Shown here: positions 1-8,164 of the stretch, piece by piece
Layout of the letters: every line of letters begins with the position of its first letter
Position numbering within the stretch: position 1 is the first letter of the stretch
Source of the DNA: Actinomycetota bacterium
GTDB taxonomy: Bacteria > Actinomycetota > Nitriliruptoria > Nitriliruptorales > Nitriliruptoraceae
Direction of reading: 5' to 3'
Assembly (NCBI GenBank): GCA_019348135.1
Contig: JAHWJY010000020.1
Coordinates: 1 to 34,541, forward strand
Length of the DNA: 34,541 nt
Made by a program: the position numbers and the translations under genes
The notes under the pieces: model-generated
Databases searched by the model: none
Seen by the model: only the letters and a program-made list of their open reading frames with translations
Told to the model about the DNA's origin: nothing

Positions 1-866
1 CCTCCCGACAGGCCCAGGTTGGCGTGGATCTCGCGCGTCGCCGTGGACCGGTTGAGCGTGTAGAAGTGCAGGCCGGGAGCGCCGGCGTCGAGCAGCTCCC
101 GGCACAGCTCGGTCGCCGTCTCGACCCCGAGCTCGCGCACCGCCGTCTCGTCCTCCTCGACCGCGAGGAACCGCTCGGCGAGGGCGGACGGGAAGGCGGC
201 GCCGGACAGCTCGGCGAAGCGCTGGATCTGGCGGACGTCCGTGACCGGCATGACGCCGGGGAGGACGGGCGTGTCGCAGCCGAGCGCGGCGAGCTCGTCC
301 ACCATCCGGAGGTAGTCCTCCGCGCGGAAGAAGAACTGGGTGATGCCGAAGTCGGCGGCGCACAGCTTCGCGGCGAGGTGGCGCCGGTCCGAGGTGCGGT
401 CGGGCGACAGCGGGTGCACCTCGGGGTGGGCCGCGACCCCGACCGAGAAGCGGTCGCCGCCGACCTCGCGGGCCAGCTCCACGAGCTCGATGGCGTGGCG
501 GAGCTCCGTGGGGGTCGCGTCGGGGTCGTCCTGCGGCGGGTCGCCGCGCAGGGCGAGGATGTTCTCCACGCCGGCGTCGCGGTAGCGCGCGAGGATGTCG
601 TTGAGCTCCGCGCGCGTGTGGGAGACGGACGTGAGGTGGGCCATCGGGGTCATCGACGTGCGCTCGAGCAGGTCGACGACGATGCGGTGCGTGCGCTCGC
701 GGGTCGACCCGCCGGCGCCGTAGGTCACCGACACGAACGACGGACCGAGCGGCTCGAGCTCGTTCAGGGTGTCCCGGAGGTTGCGCTCGCCGGCGTCGGT
801 CCTCGGCGGGAAGAACTCGAACGAGTACGTCCGCCCGGCGGCGAGGAGGTCGCAGATGCGGCTCAT
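1..866 (-). CDS. metF: 5,10-methylenetetrahydrofolate reductase, C-terminus cut by window edge
   Basis: MetF reduces 5,10-methylene-THF to 5-methyl-THF with FAD, feeding methionine synthesis in the cytoplasm. The frame is open from ATG 866 to base 1 (288 codons, no stop). Visible hallmarks are FEFFPP at residues 16-21 with the family's catalytic Glu at 17, the YGAGGS flavin-site loop at 49-54 and LRGDPP at 106-111. E. coli MetF is 296 aa, so only a short C-terminal tail is missing. The start overlaps the stop of the upstream GNAT/acyl-CoA synthetase gene in an ATGA (863-866), so the two are very probably one transcript with coupled translation. Identity is secure. Confidence 0.96.
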   Translation of the reverse strand, partial: MSRICDLLAAGRTYSFEFFPPRTDAGERNLRDTLNELEPLGPSFVSVTYGAGGSTRERTHRIVVDLLERTSMTPMAHLTSVSHTRAELNDILARYRDAGVENILALRGDPPQDDPDATPTELRHAIELVELAREVGGDRFSVGVAAHPEVHPLSPDRTSDRRHLAAKLCAADFGITQFFFRAEDYLRMVDELAALGCDTPVLPGVMPVTDVRQIQRFAELSGAAFPSALAERFLAVEEDETAVRELGVETATELCRELLDAGAPGLHFYTLNRSTATREIHANLGLSG

Positions 867-3637
867 GGCGCCGCCACGCGCATGCGGACGTCGACGGCGA
901 CCACGCCCTGCCCCTCGGGGAGGACGAACACGGGGTTGAGGTCGAGCTCGGCGATCTCGGGCAGGTCCTCCACCATCGCGTTGATGCGGTGCAGGAGGTC
1001 CTTCAACGCCCCGACGTCCGCGGGGTCGCTGCCGCGGAACCCGGTCAGCAGCGGCTTCATGCGCAGCTGGTCGAGCATGTCGTCGACGTCGACGTCGGTC
1101 AGCGGCGTGATGCGCACGCTGACGTCGCGCAGGAGCTCGACCAGCGTGCCGCCCATGCCGGTCATCACGATCGGCCCGAACGAGGGGTCGGAGCTGACGC
1201 CGACGACCATCTCGACCCCGCCGTCGACCATCTCCTGCACGAGGAAGGCGCCGGCGTGCTCGGCCATCCCGGCCTGCTCGAGGGACGCCGTGATGTCCTC
1301 GATGGCCTCGGCGACCTCGGCGGGTGAGCCGAGGCCGAGGCGGATGCCCCCGACGTCGGTCTTGTGGATCGGGGCCGCCACCTTCACGGCCACCGGGGTG
1401 CCGAACGCGGCCTGCACGTCCGCCCCCTCGGACGCGGTCGCGACGACGCGCGACCGCGCGAGCGTCACGCCGTAGGCGTCCAGCACGGCCTCGGCCTCGG
1501 CGGCGGCCAGCCAGGTCGCGGTCCCTCCCTCGGTCGCCGGCGCGTCGGTCACCTCGCTCGCGTGGGCGCGTCCGAGCAGGCGCTTGCCGGACCCGTCGCC
1601 GCCGGCCGCCGCGCTGGCCAGGGCGGCCTCCACCACGGCGCGCGCACGGTCCGGGTCGACGCCCTCGGGCGTGACGACGGCGCCGAGTGGACGCGCGCGC
1701 CAGTCGGCGTACCGGGCCACGCGACCGAGCGCCCGCGCGGCGTCCTCGGGGAAGGCGAAGGAGGGGATGCGTGCCTCGGCCAGCTCGGCGGGCACGCCGC
1801 GGGCCGACATGAACACGGAGATGACCGGGACGTCCGCGGGGAGGTCGCGCCGGGCCTCGGTGAGGGCGGTGGCGACGTCCCCGGTGTCGGTCGTGCCCGC
1901 CGGGATGAAGATGACCAGGACGGCGTCCACCTCGTCGGCGTTGCCGAGCACCCGCAGCGCCCTCCCGTAGCCCTCGGCGGACGCGCTGGCGATCATGTCG
2001 ACCGGGTTGTTCACGCCCGCCTCGGCGGGGAGGAAGGTCAGGAGCTCCTCGCGGGTGGCGTCGCCGAGCGTCGGCACCTCGAGCCCGTTCGACTCGCACG
2101 CGTCGGCGGCGAGGATGCCGGGACCGCCGGCGTTGGTGAGGATGGCGACGCGGCGGCCGGCCGGCAACGGCTGCGAGCTCAGCAGCGCGGCGACGTCGAA
2201 CAGCTCCTCGAGGGTGTCCGTGCGGATCACCCCGGTCTGACGGAAGAGCGCGTCCACGGCCACGTCACCCGAGGAGATCGCGGCGGTGTGGGACGAGGCG
2301 GCGCGGACGCCGGCGCTGGTGCGCCCGGACTTCACGGCGACGATGGGCTTCTCGCGCGAGATGCGCCGGGCGATGCGGGAGAACTTGCGCGGGTTGCCGA
2401 ACGACTCGAGGTAGAGCAGCACCACGTCGGTGTCGGGGTCGCGCTCCCAGTACAGCAGCAGGTCGTTGCCGGAGATGTCGGCCTTGTTGCCGACCGAGAC
2501 GAACGTCGAGATCCCGAGCCCGAGGTCCTGGGCGTGGTCGAGGACCGCCAGCCCGAGCGCCCCGGACTGCGACGAGAAGGCGAGCCGGCCGGCGTCCGGG
2601 AACGTCCGGGAGAAGGTCCCGTTCATGCGGACCTCGTCGCCGGCGTTCATCAGGCCCATGCAGTTCGGCCCCACGATGCGCAGGCCGTGGCCACGCGCAC
2701 GCGCCATCAGGTCGACCTGGCGCTGCTGGCCCTCCGCACCGGCCTCGGAGAACCCCGCGGAGACGATGCAGACCGCCTTCACGCCGAGCCCACCGGCCTC
2801 GTCGACCACGTCGCCCACGTGCTCCGCCGGCACGCACACGATCACGAGGTCGGGCACGGCGGGACAGTCGGACAGCGACGGGTAGGCCGCGACGCCCTGC
2901 ACGGCGTCCGACGACCGGTTGACGGGGTAGACGACGCCCTGGAAGCCGCCCCGCAGCAGGTTGTCGAAGACGAGCCCGCCGATGGCGCGCCGGTCCCGGC
3001 TCGCGCCCACGACGGCGACCCGGTCGGGGTGGAAGAACCGTCGCAGCGCCGCCTCCGCGGCCTGCCGCTCGTCCTCGGCGACGACCTGCAGGAAGTTCTC
3101 GGACAGCTCGAGCCCGAGGTCGGCCCGCACGATGCTGCCGCCCCCGACGTCCTCGCGCTCGGAGCGGTAGGACAGCCCGACGTCCCGGACGAGGTTCAGC
3201 ATGCGGGCGTTGTCGGCCAGGATCTCGCCGGTGAGGGTCTCGACCCCGGCCTCGAGCGCGGCGTGCGCGATCCGGCGCACGAGCGCCGTGCCGATCCCAC
3301 GGCCCTGCTCGGCGTCCTCGACGAGCGCGGCGAACTCGGCGTGGGTCGGCTCGTCCTCGTAGCGGGCGTACCGGGCCACGGCGACGACGCGCTCGTCCTC
3401 GCCGCGCCCGAGGGTGGCCACGACCGCGAACTGCGTGGACGGGTCGAGGTCGGTGAAGCGCCCGACGTTCTGCGGCGTGAGCAGGAACGGTCCCAGGAAG
3501 CGGGCACGCCGCGAGCGCTCGCTCGTCCGCTCCCACATGGCGAGCAGGCGCTCGCGGTCGTCGGGCCGGATCGGGCGCACGTGCACGGTCGTGCCGTCGG
3601 GCAGGACGTGGTCGTGCTCGATGCCGTGGTCGACCAT
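863..3637 (-). CDS. GNAT acetyltransferase fused to acyl-CoA synthetase (ADP-forming) / Pat-like
   Basis: A 924-aa fusion. The N-terminal GNAT domain (about 15-165) carries the acetyl-CoA loop QGRGIGTAL at 111-119. Next come a CoA-binding Rossmann domain (about 203-300), GPNC at 323-326, succinyl-CoA-synthetase-like domains with the conserved SSHT histidine at 450, and a C-terminal ATP-grasp domain (about 700-924) ending in ELDLNP. This GNAT-first order matches actinobacterial PatA-type protein lysine acetyltransferases; the enterobacterial Pat/YfiQ has GNAT last. In many Pats the synthetase half is only regulatory, but here the His and the ATP-grasp glycine motif look intact, so NDP-forming acyl-CoA ligase activity cannot be excluded. 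It is the first gene of a two-gene unit with metF. ATG 3637 has only a weak GAGG-type RBS. Confidence 0.9.
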   Translation of the reverse strand: MVDHGIEHDHVLPDGTTVHVRPIRPDDRERLLAMWERTSERSRRARFLGPFLLTPQNVGRFTDLDPSTQFAVVATLGRGEDERVVAVARYARYEDEPTHAEFAALVEDAEQGRGIGTALVRRIAHAALEAGVETLTGEILADNARMLNLVRDVGLSYRSEREDVGGGSIVRADLGLELSENFLQVVAEDERQAAEAALRRFFHPDRVAVVGASRDRRAIGGLVFDNLLRGGFQGVVYPVNRSSDAVQGVAAYPSLSDCPAVPDLVIVCVPAEHVGDVVDEAGGLGVKAVCIVSAGFSEAGAEGQQRQVDLMARARGHGLRIVGPNCMGLMNAGDEVRMNGTFSRTFPDAGRLAFSSQSGALGLAVLDHAQDLGLGISTFVSVGNKADISGNDLLLYWERDPDTDVVLLYLESFGNPRKFSRIARRISREKPIVAVKSGRTSAGVRAASSHTAAISSGDVAVDALFRQTGVIRTDTLEELFDVAALLSSQPLPAGRRVAILTNAGGPGILAADACESNGLEVPTLGDATREELLTFLPAEAGVNNPVDMIASASAEGYGRALRVLGNADEVDAVLVIFIPAGTTDTGDVATALTEARRDLPADVPVISVFMSARGVPAELAEARIPSFAFPEDAARALGRVARYADWRARPLGAVVTPEGVDPDRARAVVEAALASAAAGGDGSGKRLLGRAHASEVTDAPATEGGTATWLAAAEAEAVLDAYGVTLARSRVVATASEGADVQAAFGTPVAVKVAAPIHKTDVGGIRLGLGSPAEVAEAIEDITASLEQAGMAEHAGAFLVQEMVDGGVEMVVGVSSDPSFGPIVMTGMGGTLVELLRDVSVRITPLTDVDVDDMLDQLRMKPLLTGFRGSDPADVGALKDLLHRINAMVEDLPEIAELDLNPVFVLPEGQGVVAVDVRMRVAAP

Positions 3638-3689
3638 CGGGGGCCTCGGGGAGGGAGCGGGTGCAGGGAGTCGAGTCGGGACGGGGGAG

Positions 3690-3695
3690 AAGGTA
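3690..3695 (-). promoter_or_regulatory. Candidate -10 box for the Pat-like/metF operon
   Basis: On the minus strand TACCTT matches the actinobacterial TANNNT -10 pattern, about 53 bases upstream of ATG 3637. No convincing -35 element is visible. This 183-base gap (3638-3820) also holds the upstream region of the plus-strand gene at 3821; nothing else is recognised in it. Confidence 0.35.
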
Positions 3696-3820
3696 GGCGA
3701 CGGCGCGCCACGTCCGGATGGCCAGCGTCGTCCGGCAGGTCAGCCCTTGTGCCGCGTTGCGGCGACCGGCACCATGGCCACCGTCGGGCCCCCGCTCGGG
3801 CCACCGACGAGGAGACGCGG

Positions 3821-4456
3821 ATGGGCGACACCGTCGACACCCGGATGGCCGCTGCCGAGGCGCAGCTCGAACGGCTGGACGACCGCGAGGTGGAGGGTCC
3901 CCCCGACGACACGGGCACGGTCGACACCGTCGAGCTCTCCGAGGGCATGCACATCGAGGAGGCCGACGCGCACCTGGAGGCGCCGGCCGCGATCGGGCTC
4001 ACCACGGACGAGATCATGCTCGAGCTCGACGCCGGCGGTGACGCCGAGGTCGTGGATTGCGTCGACGCGTTCGCCGAGGCGTACAACGCCCGGGACCTCG
4101 AGGCGCTGCTCGAGCTGATGGCGGAGGACGGGGAGATGCCCGGCCTCGGCAACGACCTCGACCACCTCCCCGAGGCGGTCGAGGACCTGTGGGAGCGCCG
4201 TCCCAGCACCGTGCTCACCCGCGGCGACCTCGACGGGCAGGTGCTCGCCGTGATGTGGGAGCTCGGCGACGGCGGGAGGTGGTGGCGGGTCGCGACGCTG
4301 CACTTCGACGACTGCGGGGACGGCCAGATCGGGGTGGTCGAGTTCTCCGACGACCCCGGCATCCTCGAGGAGGTCCTGACCGACGCCCCGGACGCCGACC
4401 TCGACGAGGGCAGCCGCTGGGAGGAGTGGGCCGAGGGGGCCGTCGACGAGGGCTGA
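3821..4456 (+). CDS. Acidic NTF2/SnoaL-like protein of unknown function
   Basis: A 211-aa, strongly acidic, soluble protein with no signal peptide or membrane segment. The N-terminal ~85 residues are Asp/Glu-rich and low in complexity. From about residue 86 the pattern VDAFAEAYNARDLEALLELM is the opening helix of SnoaL/NTF2-like alpha+beta cone folds, followed by strand-rich sequence with WWRVATLHFDD. Such folds bind small ligands or act as isomerases, but no catalytic set is recognised, so no reaction is assigned. ATG 3821 is preceded by GAGGAG (3809-3814). It stands alone between divergent metF-unit genes and a convergent flavin reductase. A longer ORF in the same frame running back to 1364 is antisense to the Pat-like gene and is not believed. 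Confidence 0.72.
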   Translation: MGDTVDTRMAAAEAQLERLDDREVEGPPDDTGTVDTVELSEGMHIEEADAHLEAPAAIGLTTDEIMLELDAGGDAEVVDCVDAFAEAYNARDLEALLELMAEDGEMPGLGNDLDHLPEAVEDLWERRPSTVLTRGDLDGQVLAVMWELGDGGRWWRVATLHFDDCGDGQIGVVEFSDDPGILEEVLTDAPDADLDEGSRWEEWAEGAVDEG

Positions 4457-4477
4457 CGGACGGACGGCCGGGTCGGC

Positions 4478-5158
4478 TCAGTCGCCGAGGCGCGGGATCG
4501 CCGCACCCGGCTGCGTGCCCTCCACGTCGCGGCTCCAGCTCGGGCGCGGCAGCTGGAACACCTCCCCGAGACGGGCGTAGCGCGTGCCCGCCAGGCGGCA
4601 GACCGGGTCGAGCAGCTGCGGGTCGACGCGGCCGTCCCGCCACACGGCGGGGTCGACGCTGATGTGGGTCACCTCGCCGACGACGATCGTGCCGTTGCCC
4701 GCGGCGACGGTCTCGACGACACGGCACTCGAGCGCGGCCCGCGCCTCCGCGACCCGCGGCGGGGCGACGCTCCGGGACGGGACCGGCGTCACGCCCGCCC
4801 AGGTGAACTCGTCCTCCTCGGGCGGGAAGTCGGTCGACGTGAAGTTCATCGCCTCGACCACCTCCATCGACACGAGGTTGGCGACGAACTCACCGGTGGC
4901 GCGGACGTTGCGGAGGGTGTCCTTCACCCCCGAGGAGCTGAAGACGACGTGCGGGGGATCGTGGGCCACGACGTTGAAGTAGCTGTGCGGGGCGAGGTTG
5001 CGTCGGCCCGTCGCGTCGAGGGTGGAGACCCAGGCGATGGGCCGCGGGATCACGAGCCCCGTCATCAGGAAGTACACCTCGCGTGACGGCCAGTCGGCGG
5101 GCGTGAGCTCGAGCGGCGTGTCGAGGGTCGCCGGCGGGGTCTCGTGCGAGCTCGTCAT
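4478..5158 (-). CDS. Flavin reductase-like, FMN-binding split-barrel protein
   Basis: A 226-aa protein of the flavin reductase-like domain family (COG1853 type). RPIAWVST (about 39-46) followed by NLAPHSYFN is the classic FMN-binding start of the split barrel. Most characterised relatives reduce FMN with NAD(P)H or bind flavin as oxidoreductases; the partner here is unknown. No signal peptide. ATG 5158 has an RBS-like AGGTGAG just upstream, and a TAGGCT -10 box lies about 37 bases further up, giving a short leader. It converges with the NTF2-like gene (21-base gap) and diverges from the CsbD pair. Confidence 0.85.
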   Translation of the reverse strand: MTSSHETPPATLDTPLELTPADWPSREVYFLMTGLVIPRPIAWVSTLDATGRRNLAPHSYFNVVAHDPPHVVFSSSGVKDTLRNVRATGEFVANLVSMEVVEAMNFTSTDFPPEEDEFTWAGVTPVPSRSVAPPRVAEARAALECRVVETVAAGNGTIVVGEVTHISVDPAVWRDGRVDPQLLDPVCRLAGTRYARLGEVFQLPRPSWSRDVEGTQPGAAIPRLGD

Positions 5159-5194
5159 CGCTCACCTGTCCTTGCGGTCGGGGGCGTCCCGGCG

Positions 5195-5200
5195 AGCCTA
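5195..5200 (-). promoter_or_regulatory. Candidate -10 box of the flavin reductase-like gene
   Basis: TAGGCT on the minus strand, 36 bases upstream of ATG 5158. It has the same sequence as the -10 box in front of the GMC oxidoreductase at 22285-22290, here with a leader long enough to hold a ribosome-binding site. Confidence 0.45.
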
Positions 5201-5308
5201 GGGAGCTACCGCCGGCCGGCCGCATCCGACGGCGTCCGCCCGTCCGGAGCGGAGGTACCACTGGTCCGGAGCCCGCCACCGCGGGCGCCGCACCACGAGG
5301 AGCACGAC

Positions 5309-5521
5309 ATGGCAGACGACGACAACGTGATGGAGAAGGCCAAGGGCACCGCGAAGGAGGTCGCCGGCAAGGCGACCGGCTCCGACGAGCTCGCCAAGGA
5401 GGGCCAGCACCAGCAGAAGAAGGGCCAGAAGGAGCAGGAGGCCGAGAACCTGCAGGAGCAGGCGGCCCAGAAGCGCGCCGAGGCGCAGGGTCACGAGGGT
5501 GCCGAGAAGAAGCACCAGTGA
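5309..5521 (+). CDS. CsbD-like general stress protein, copy 1
   Basis: A 70-aa hydrophilic protein rich in Lys, Glu, Gln and Ala. It shows the CsbD signature near its N-terminus (MEKAKGTAKEVAGKATG, residues 8-24), then a charged helical tail with EKKHQ at the end. CsbD proteins are induced by general stress in many bacteria; their molecular role is unknown. ATG 5309 follows GAGGAGCACGAC, a good RBS. The next gene is a paralogue with the same length and nearly the same leader, so this is a tandem duplication. A 12-bp hairpin separates the two. Confidence 0.9.
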   Translation: MADDDNVMEKAKGTAKEVAGKATGSDELAKEGQHQQKKGQKEQEAENLQEQAAQKRAEAQGHEGAEKKHQ

Positions 5522-5527
5522 GCACGT

Positions 5528-5555
5528 CCGTGCGGCGGCCCCGGCCGCCGCACGG
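5528..5555 (+). terminator. 12-bp GC hairpin between the CsbD copies
   Basis: 5528-5539 pairs perfectly with 5544-5555 around a 4-base loop (CCCG). It starts 6 bases after the stop of CsbD copy 1. There is no T-tract, as is common for actinobacterial terminators. It could terminate, attenuate or protect the upstream mRNA so that the two copies are expressed at different levels. Confidence 0.55.
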
Positions 5556-5591
5556 TCCTCCCGGGGGGACGCACGAGGCGAGGAGCACGCC

Positions 5592-5804
5592 ATGAGCGAC
5601 GACATCACCGAGAAGGTCAAGGGCCTCGCCAAGGAGGTCGCTGGCTCGGCCACCGGCTCCGAGGAGCTCCGCCGCGAGGGCGAGGAGCAGCAGAAGAAGG
5701 CCCAGAAGACCGAGGAGGCCGAACGGCTCGAGCGGGAGGCCGCCGACAAGCGTGTCGAGGCCGCCCGCCACGAGGGCGCCCAGCAGGCCCACCAGGGCAG
5801 CTGA
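5592..5804 (+). CDS. CsbD-like general stress protein, copy 2
   Basis: Also exactly 70 aa, with the CsbD core KVKGLAKEVAGSATGSEEL (8-26) and a charged Glu/Lys/Arg tail that ends in HQGS. Relative to copy 1 the aligned parts are VMEKAKGTAKEVAGKATGS and the shared K-A/G-Q-K motif; the tails have drifted (Gln-rich in copy 1, Glu/Arg-rich here). ATG 5592 is preceded by GAGGAGCACGCC, matching the leader of copy 1 except for one base. Function as for other CsbD proteins: stress-associated, mechanism unknown. Confidence 0.9.
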   Translation: MSDDITEKVKGLAKEVAGSATGSEELRREGEEQQKKAQKTEEAERLEREAADKRVEAARHEGAQQAHQGS

Positions 5805-5828
5805 GCCCCTCGATCGGCCCGCGGGGGG

Positions 5829-6026
5829 TCAGCTCCCGCGCTGTGGGTCCTGGTCGAGATCGTGCCCCACGGCCTCGGCCTCCTTCTGCTCGCCCTTGCC
5901 CGAGACCACGTAGTAGATGGCGTAGGCGCCGCCGGCGAGCAGCACCGGCAGCTTCAGCGGCCCGGGCACCATCCGCCAGCCCTTGCGCAGCATCGGGGTG
6001 GCGGCGATCGCGGTCTTGATGTCCAT
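5829..6026 (-). CDS. Small single-span membrane protein, unknown
   Basis: A 65-aa protein. A basic N-terminal part (TPMLRKGWRMVPGPLK) leads into one hydrophobic span at about 26-44 (LPVLLAGGAYAIYYVVSG), followed by a charged tail. No family is recognised. ATG 6026 has GAAGAG 6 bases upstream. It converges with CsbD copy 2 and lies downstream of the histidine kinase gene in the same direction, with an 84-base gap, so it could be co-transcribed. The clean start, RBS and membrane segment support a real gene; function is open. Confidence 0.68.
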   Translation of the reverse strand: MDIKTAIAATPMLRKGWRMVPGPLKLPVLLAGGAYAIYYVVSGKGEQKEAEAVGHDLDQDPQRGS

Positions 6027-6081
6027 GGGGGTCTCTTCGACGTGGGTTCGCCGGGGAGTGTGCCCCGCGACGGTGGGCCCC

Positions 6082-6096
6082 GACCGTCGAACGGTC
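6082..6096 (-). terminator. Short hairpin after the histidine kinase gene
   Basis: GACCGT/ACGGTC inverted repeat (6 bp, 3-base loop CGA), 15 bases past the kinase stop. Weak and without a T-tract; it may also lie in the leader of the small membrane protein gene. Confidence 0.3.
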
Positions 6097-6110
6097 AGTC
6101 GATCCGCCGA

Positions 6111-7880
6111 TCAGGCCGTGGGCACCGCGGCCCCGACCGGTGGCTCGACGACGTCGGCGGTCCCCACCGACGCCGGCGCCGCCGCCGGTCCGGCCGGCAG
6201 ACGCACCCCGAAGACCGATCCGGGCTCGGCCGGCTCGTACCAGACGGTGCCGCCGTTGGCCTCGGCGAGCGTCCGCACGATCGACAGGCCGAGCCCGACG
6301 CCGCGGGCCGTGCGCTTCGTGCCGACGCTCGCCTGGCTGAACCGTTCGAACAGCGCCGGCGTGAACTCGGGGTCGACCCCGGGACCGTGGTCCCGGACAC
6401 GCAGCTCGACGCCCGCCGGTCCGGCGTGGGCGGTGATGGTCACCGGGGCCTCACCGTACTTGTGCGCGTTCTCGACGTAGTTGACGAGGACCCGGCGGAG
6501 GTGGTCCGGGTCGGCGATCACCGTGATGGCCTCGTCGACGTCGAGGCACACCGGGACCGGCAGCACGAGCTCGTGCAGCGTCTCGGCGGCGACGTCGGCC
6601 ACCCGCAGCTCCTCGGGGTAGGCGCGCACCGTGCCCTCACGGGACTGCGCGAGGGTCAGCAGGTCGTCCACCATCCGCTCGAGCACGCGGGTCTGCGACG
6701 AGATGCGGCCGACGAACAGCGCGCGCTTGTCGTCCTCGAGCTCGCCGGCGTAGCGCAGCATCGTCTCGGCGTAGCCCCGGATCGAGGTCAGCGGCGTGCG
6801 GAACTCGTGCGACACCATCGAGACGAAGTCGTCCTTCATCCGGCTGGCGACCGCGAGCTCGGCGTTGGTCTGGCGCAGCCGTGCCTGCGCGAGCTCGAGC
6901 GACGTGAGCGTGTCCTCGATGCGTGCGGCCAGGGAGGCGAGCTCGTCCTCCCCGTCGAGCGCCACGACGGGTCGGTCCTCCCCGTCGGACCGCTCGACGA
7001 GGGTGGTGAGCCGTGCCAGCCGCGACAGCAACCGTCGCTCGAACCACCACAGGAGAGCGCCGCCGCCGACGACGGTCGTCACCAGGATGAGCAGGAACAG
7101 CCGGCCGGACGCGGCCCGGCCCGCGGCGGAGATGGCCCGGGGGACGTCCGTGGTGACCTCGACCGTGTACCAGCCGGCCGGGTCGGTGAGGAAGGCCGTC
7201 GCCCGCACGAGTTCCCCGTCCTCGACCGAGCGCACCCCCTCGGGCTCGAAGGGCGCCGGCGCCATGCGGTACCGCCGGTCGCGCACGGGGGCGACGGTCG
7301 CCTCCACGTGGGCCCGCCGCGACAGCCGTTCGAGGTAGTCGCCGTCGACGCGCCGCACCGAGACGACGGTGCCGATGCGGCGGTCCCCGTCGGTCACCTC
7401 GTGCGAGACGAACGCCGCGACGCCGGCCTCGGAGGTGACGAGCCCGCGCACCGACGGGTCGCCCGTCGCGGAGACCCGCAGCGTGTTGTCGCGCAGGCGC
7501 CGCTCGAGCGCGACCGGCAGCGGGCGTCCGTTGGTGAGCTCCAGGACGGACCGCCCGAGGCCGTCGAGCAGCAGGATCCCGTCGATGTGCGCGTCCCGGA
7601 GCTCGCCCGGGGTCCCGCGCCACGGGTAGAGGTCGTCGCGCAGCCCCCGCAGCACGAGCGCCGCGTCGGGCTGCTCGGCGTAGGACCGGGTGATGGCGAG
7701 CTGGCCCTCGAGATCGGCGTCGAGCGCCGCCGTGACGCGCTCCAGCCGCTCGGCCGCGTCCGCGCGCTCGAGGTCCGCGAAGCCGGCGACGACCACCGAG
7801 CGTGCGATCCAGCCGAACGTCACGAGGGTCACGAGCACGGCACCGCCGACGACCAGGAGCGCGCGGGTGCGCAACGACAT
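6111..7880 (-). CDS. CHASE4-domain sensor histidine kinase (orphan)
   Basis: A 589-aa membrane sensor kinase. TM1 is at about 8-31, then a periplasmic-side CHASE4-like domain (about 35-195) with DGLGRSV, TM2 at 261-280 and a HAMP-like linker to about 335. HisKA carries SMVSHEFRTPL with phospho-acceptor His358. The ATPase domain has the N-box NYVENAHKYG (467-476, Asn471), DHGPG (497-501), ERFSQ and GVGLGL (527-532), so all catalytic boxes are intact. ATG 7880 is chosen because AAGGAGG lies 7 bases upstream; the frame also runs 29 codons further up without an RBS. No response regulator is adjacent. It is divergent from the sugar transferase that opens the polysaccharide locus, so it could sense envelope state, but that is inference. 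Confidence 0.93.
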   Translation of the reverse strand: MSLRTRALLVVGGAVLVTLVTFGWIARSVVVAGFADLERADAAERLERVTAALDADLEGQLAITRSYAEQPDAALVLRGLRDDLYPWRGTPGELRDAHIDGILLLDGLGRSVLELTNGRPLPVALERRLRDNTLRVSATGDPSVRGLVTSEAGVAAFVSHEVTDGDRRIGTVVSVRRVDGDYLERLSRRAHVEATVAPVRDRRYRMAPAPFEPEGVRSVEDGELVRATAFLTDPAGWYTVEVTTDVPRAISAAGRAASGRLFLLILVTTVVGGGALLWWFERRLLSRLARLTTLVERSDGEDRPVVALDGEDELASLAARIEDTLTSLELAQARLRQTNAELAVASRMKDDFVSMVSHEFRTPLTSIRGYAETMLRYAGELEDDKRALFVGRISSQTRVLERMVDDLLTLAQSREGTVRAYPEELRVADVAAETLHELVLPVPVCLDVDEAITVIADPDHLRRVLVNYVENAHKYGEAPVTITAHAGPAGVELRVRDHGPGVDPEFTPALFERFSQASVGTKRTARGVGLGLSIVRTLAEANGGTVWYEPAEPGSVFGVRLPAGPAAAPASVGTADVVEPPVGAAVPTA

Positions 7881-8097
7881 CCGGGGGCCTCCTTCGGTGC
7901 TCGTCTCGGACTCGGGCCTGCCTTCCCCGTCGGTCGGGACAGGGTGGGCTGAAGGAGGGCGCGACATCGGGCGTGCGGGGGGCGGACGCGGGGTGGGCGG
8001 GCGCCGGCGGGCGGCCCCGGATCGCGGTGAGCGGTCGGTGCGCCATGGCCGAAGGGACGTCCGGTCGGCGTATCTAGTCCGGAAGTCACGCGTTACA

Positions 8098-8125
8098 TTG
8101 GCTACACAGGGTCAGGTCCTAAATG
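8098..8125 (+). promoter_or_regulatory. Candidate sigma70-type promoter of the sugar transferase
   Basis: TTGGCT (8098-8103) and TAAATG (8120-8125) are separated by 16 bases in the only AT-richer stretch of the gap, about 80 bases before the GTG start. Reasonable but imperfect match. Confidence 0.4.
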
Positions 8126-8145
8126 GCCACGCCGGACGCACCGAG

Positions 8146-8164
8146 AGGTCCCCGCCGGGGACCT
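8146..8164 (+). promoter_or_regulatory. Perfect 8-bp hairpin in the sugar transferase leader
   Basis: AGGTCCCC (8146-8153) pairs with GGGGACCT (8157-8164) around a 3-base loop and is followed by TT. It sits 38 bases before the GTG start. A second AGGTCC at 8114-8119 could pair with the same GGACCT arm, so two exclusive structures are possible if transcription starts upstream of it. It could be an attenuator, an mRNA stabiliser or an operator. Confidence 0.5.

Noticed and set aside
24-1475. Plus-strand open frame opposite metF and the Pat-like gene
   Set aside because: High-G+C shadow frame; metF on the minus strand is unambiguous.
1364-3820. Long plus-strand open frame antisense to the Pat-like gene, continuous with the 3821 gene
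   Set aside because: Composition mirrors the antisense gene, no domain is recognised, and the RBS at 3809 supports ATG 3821.
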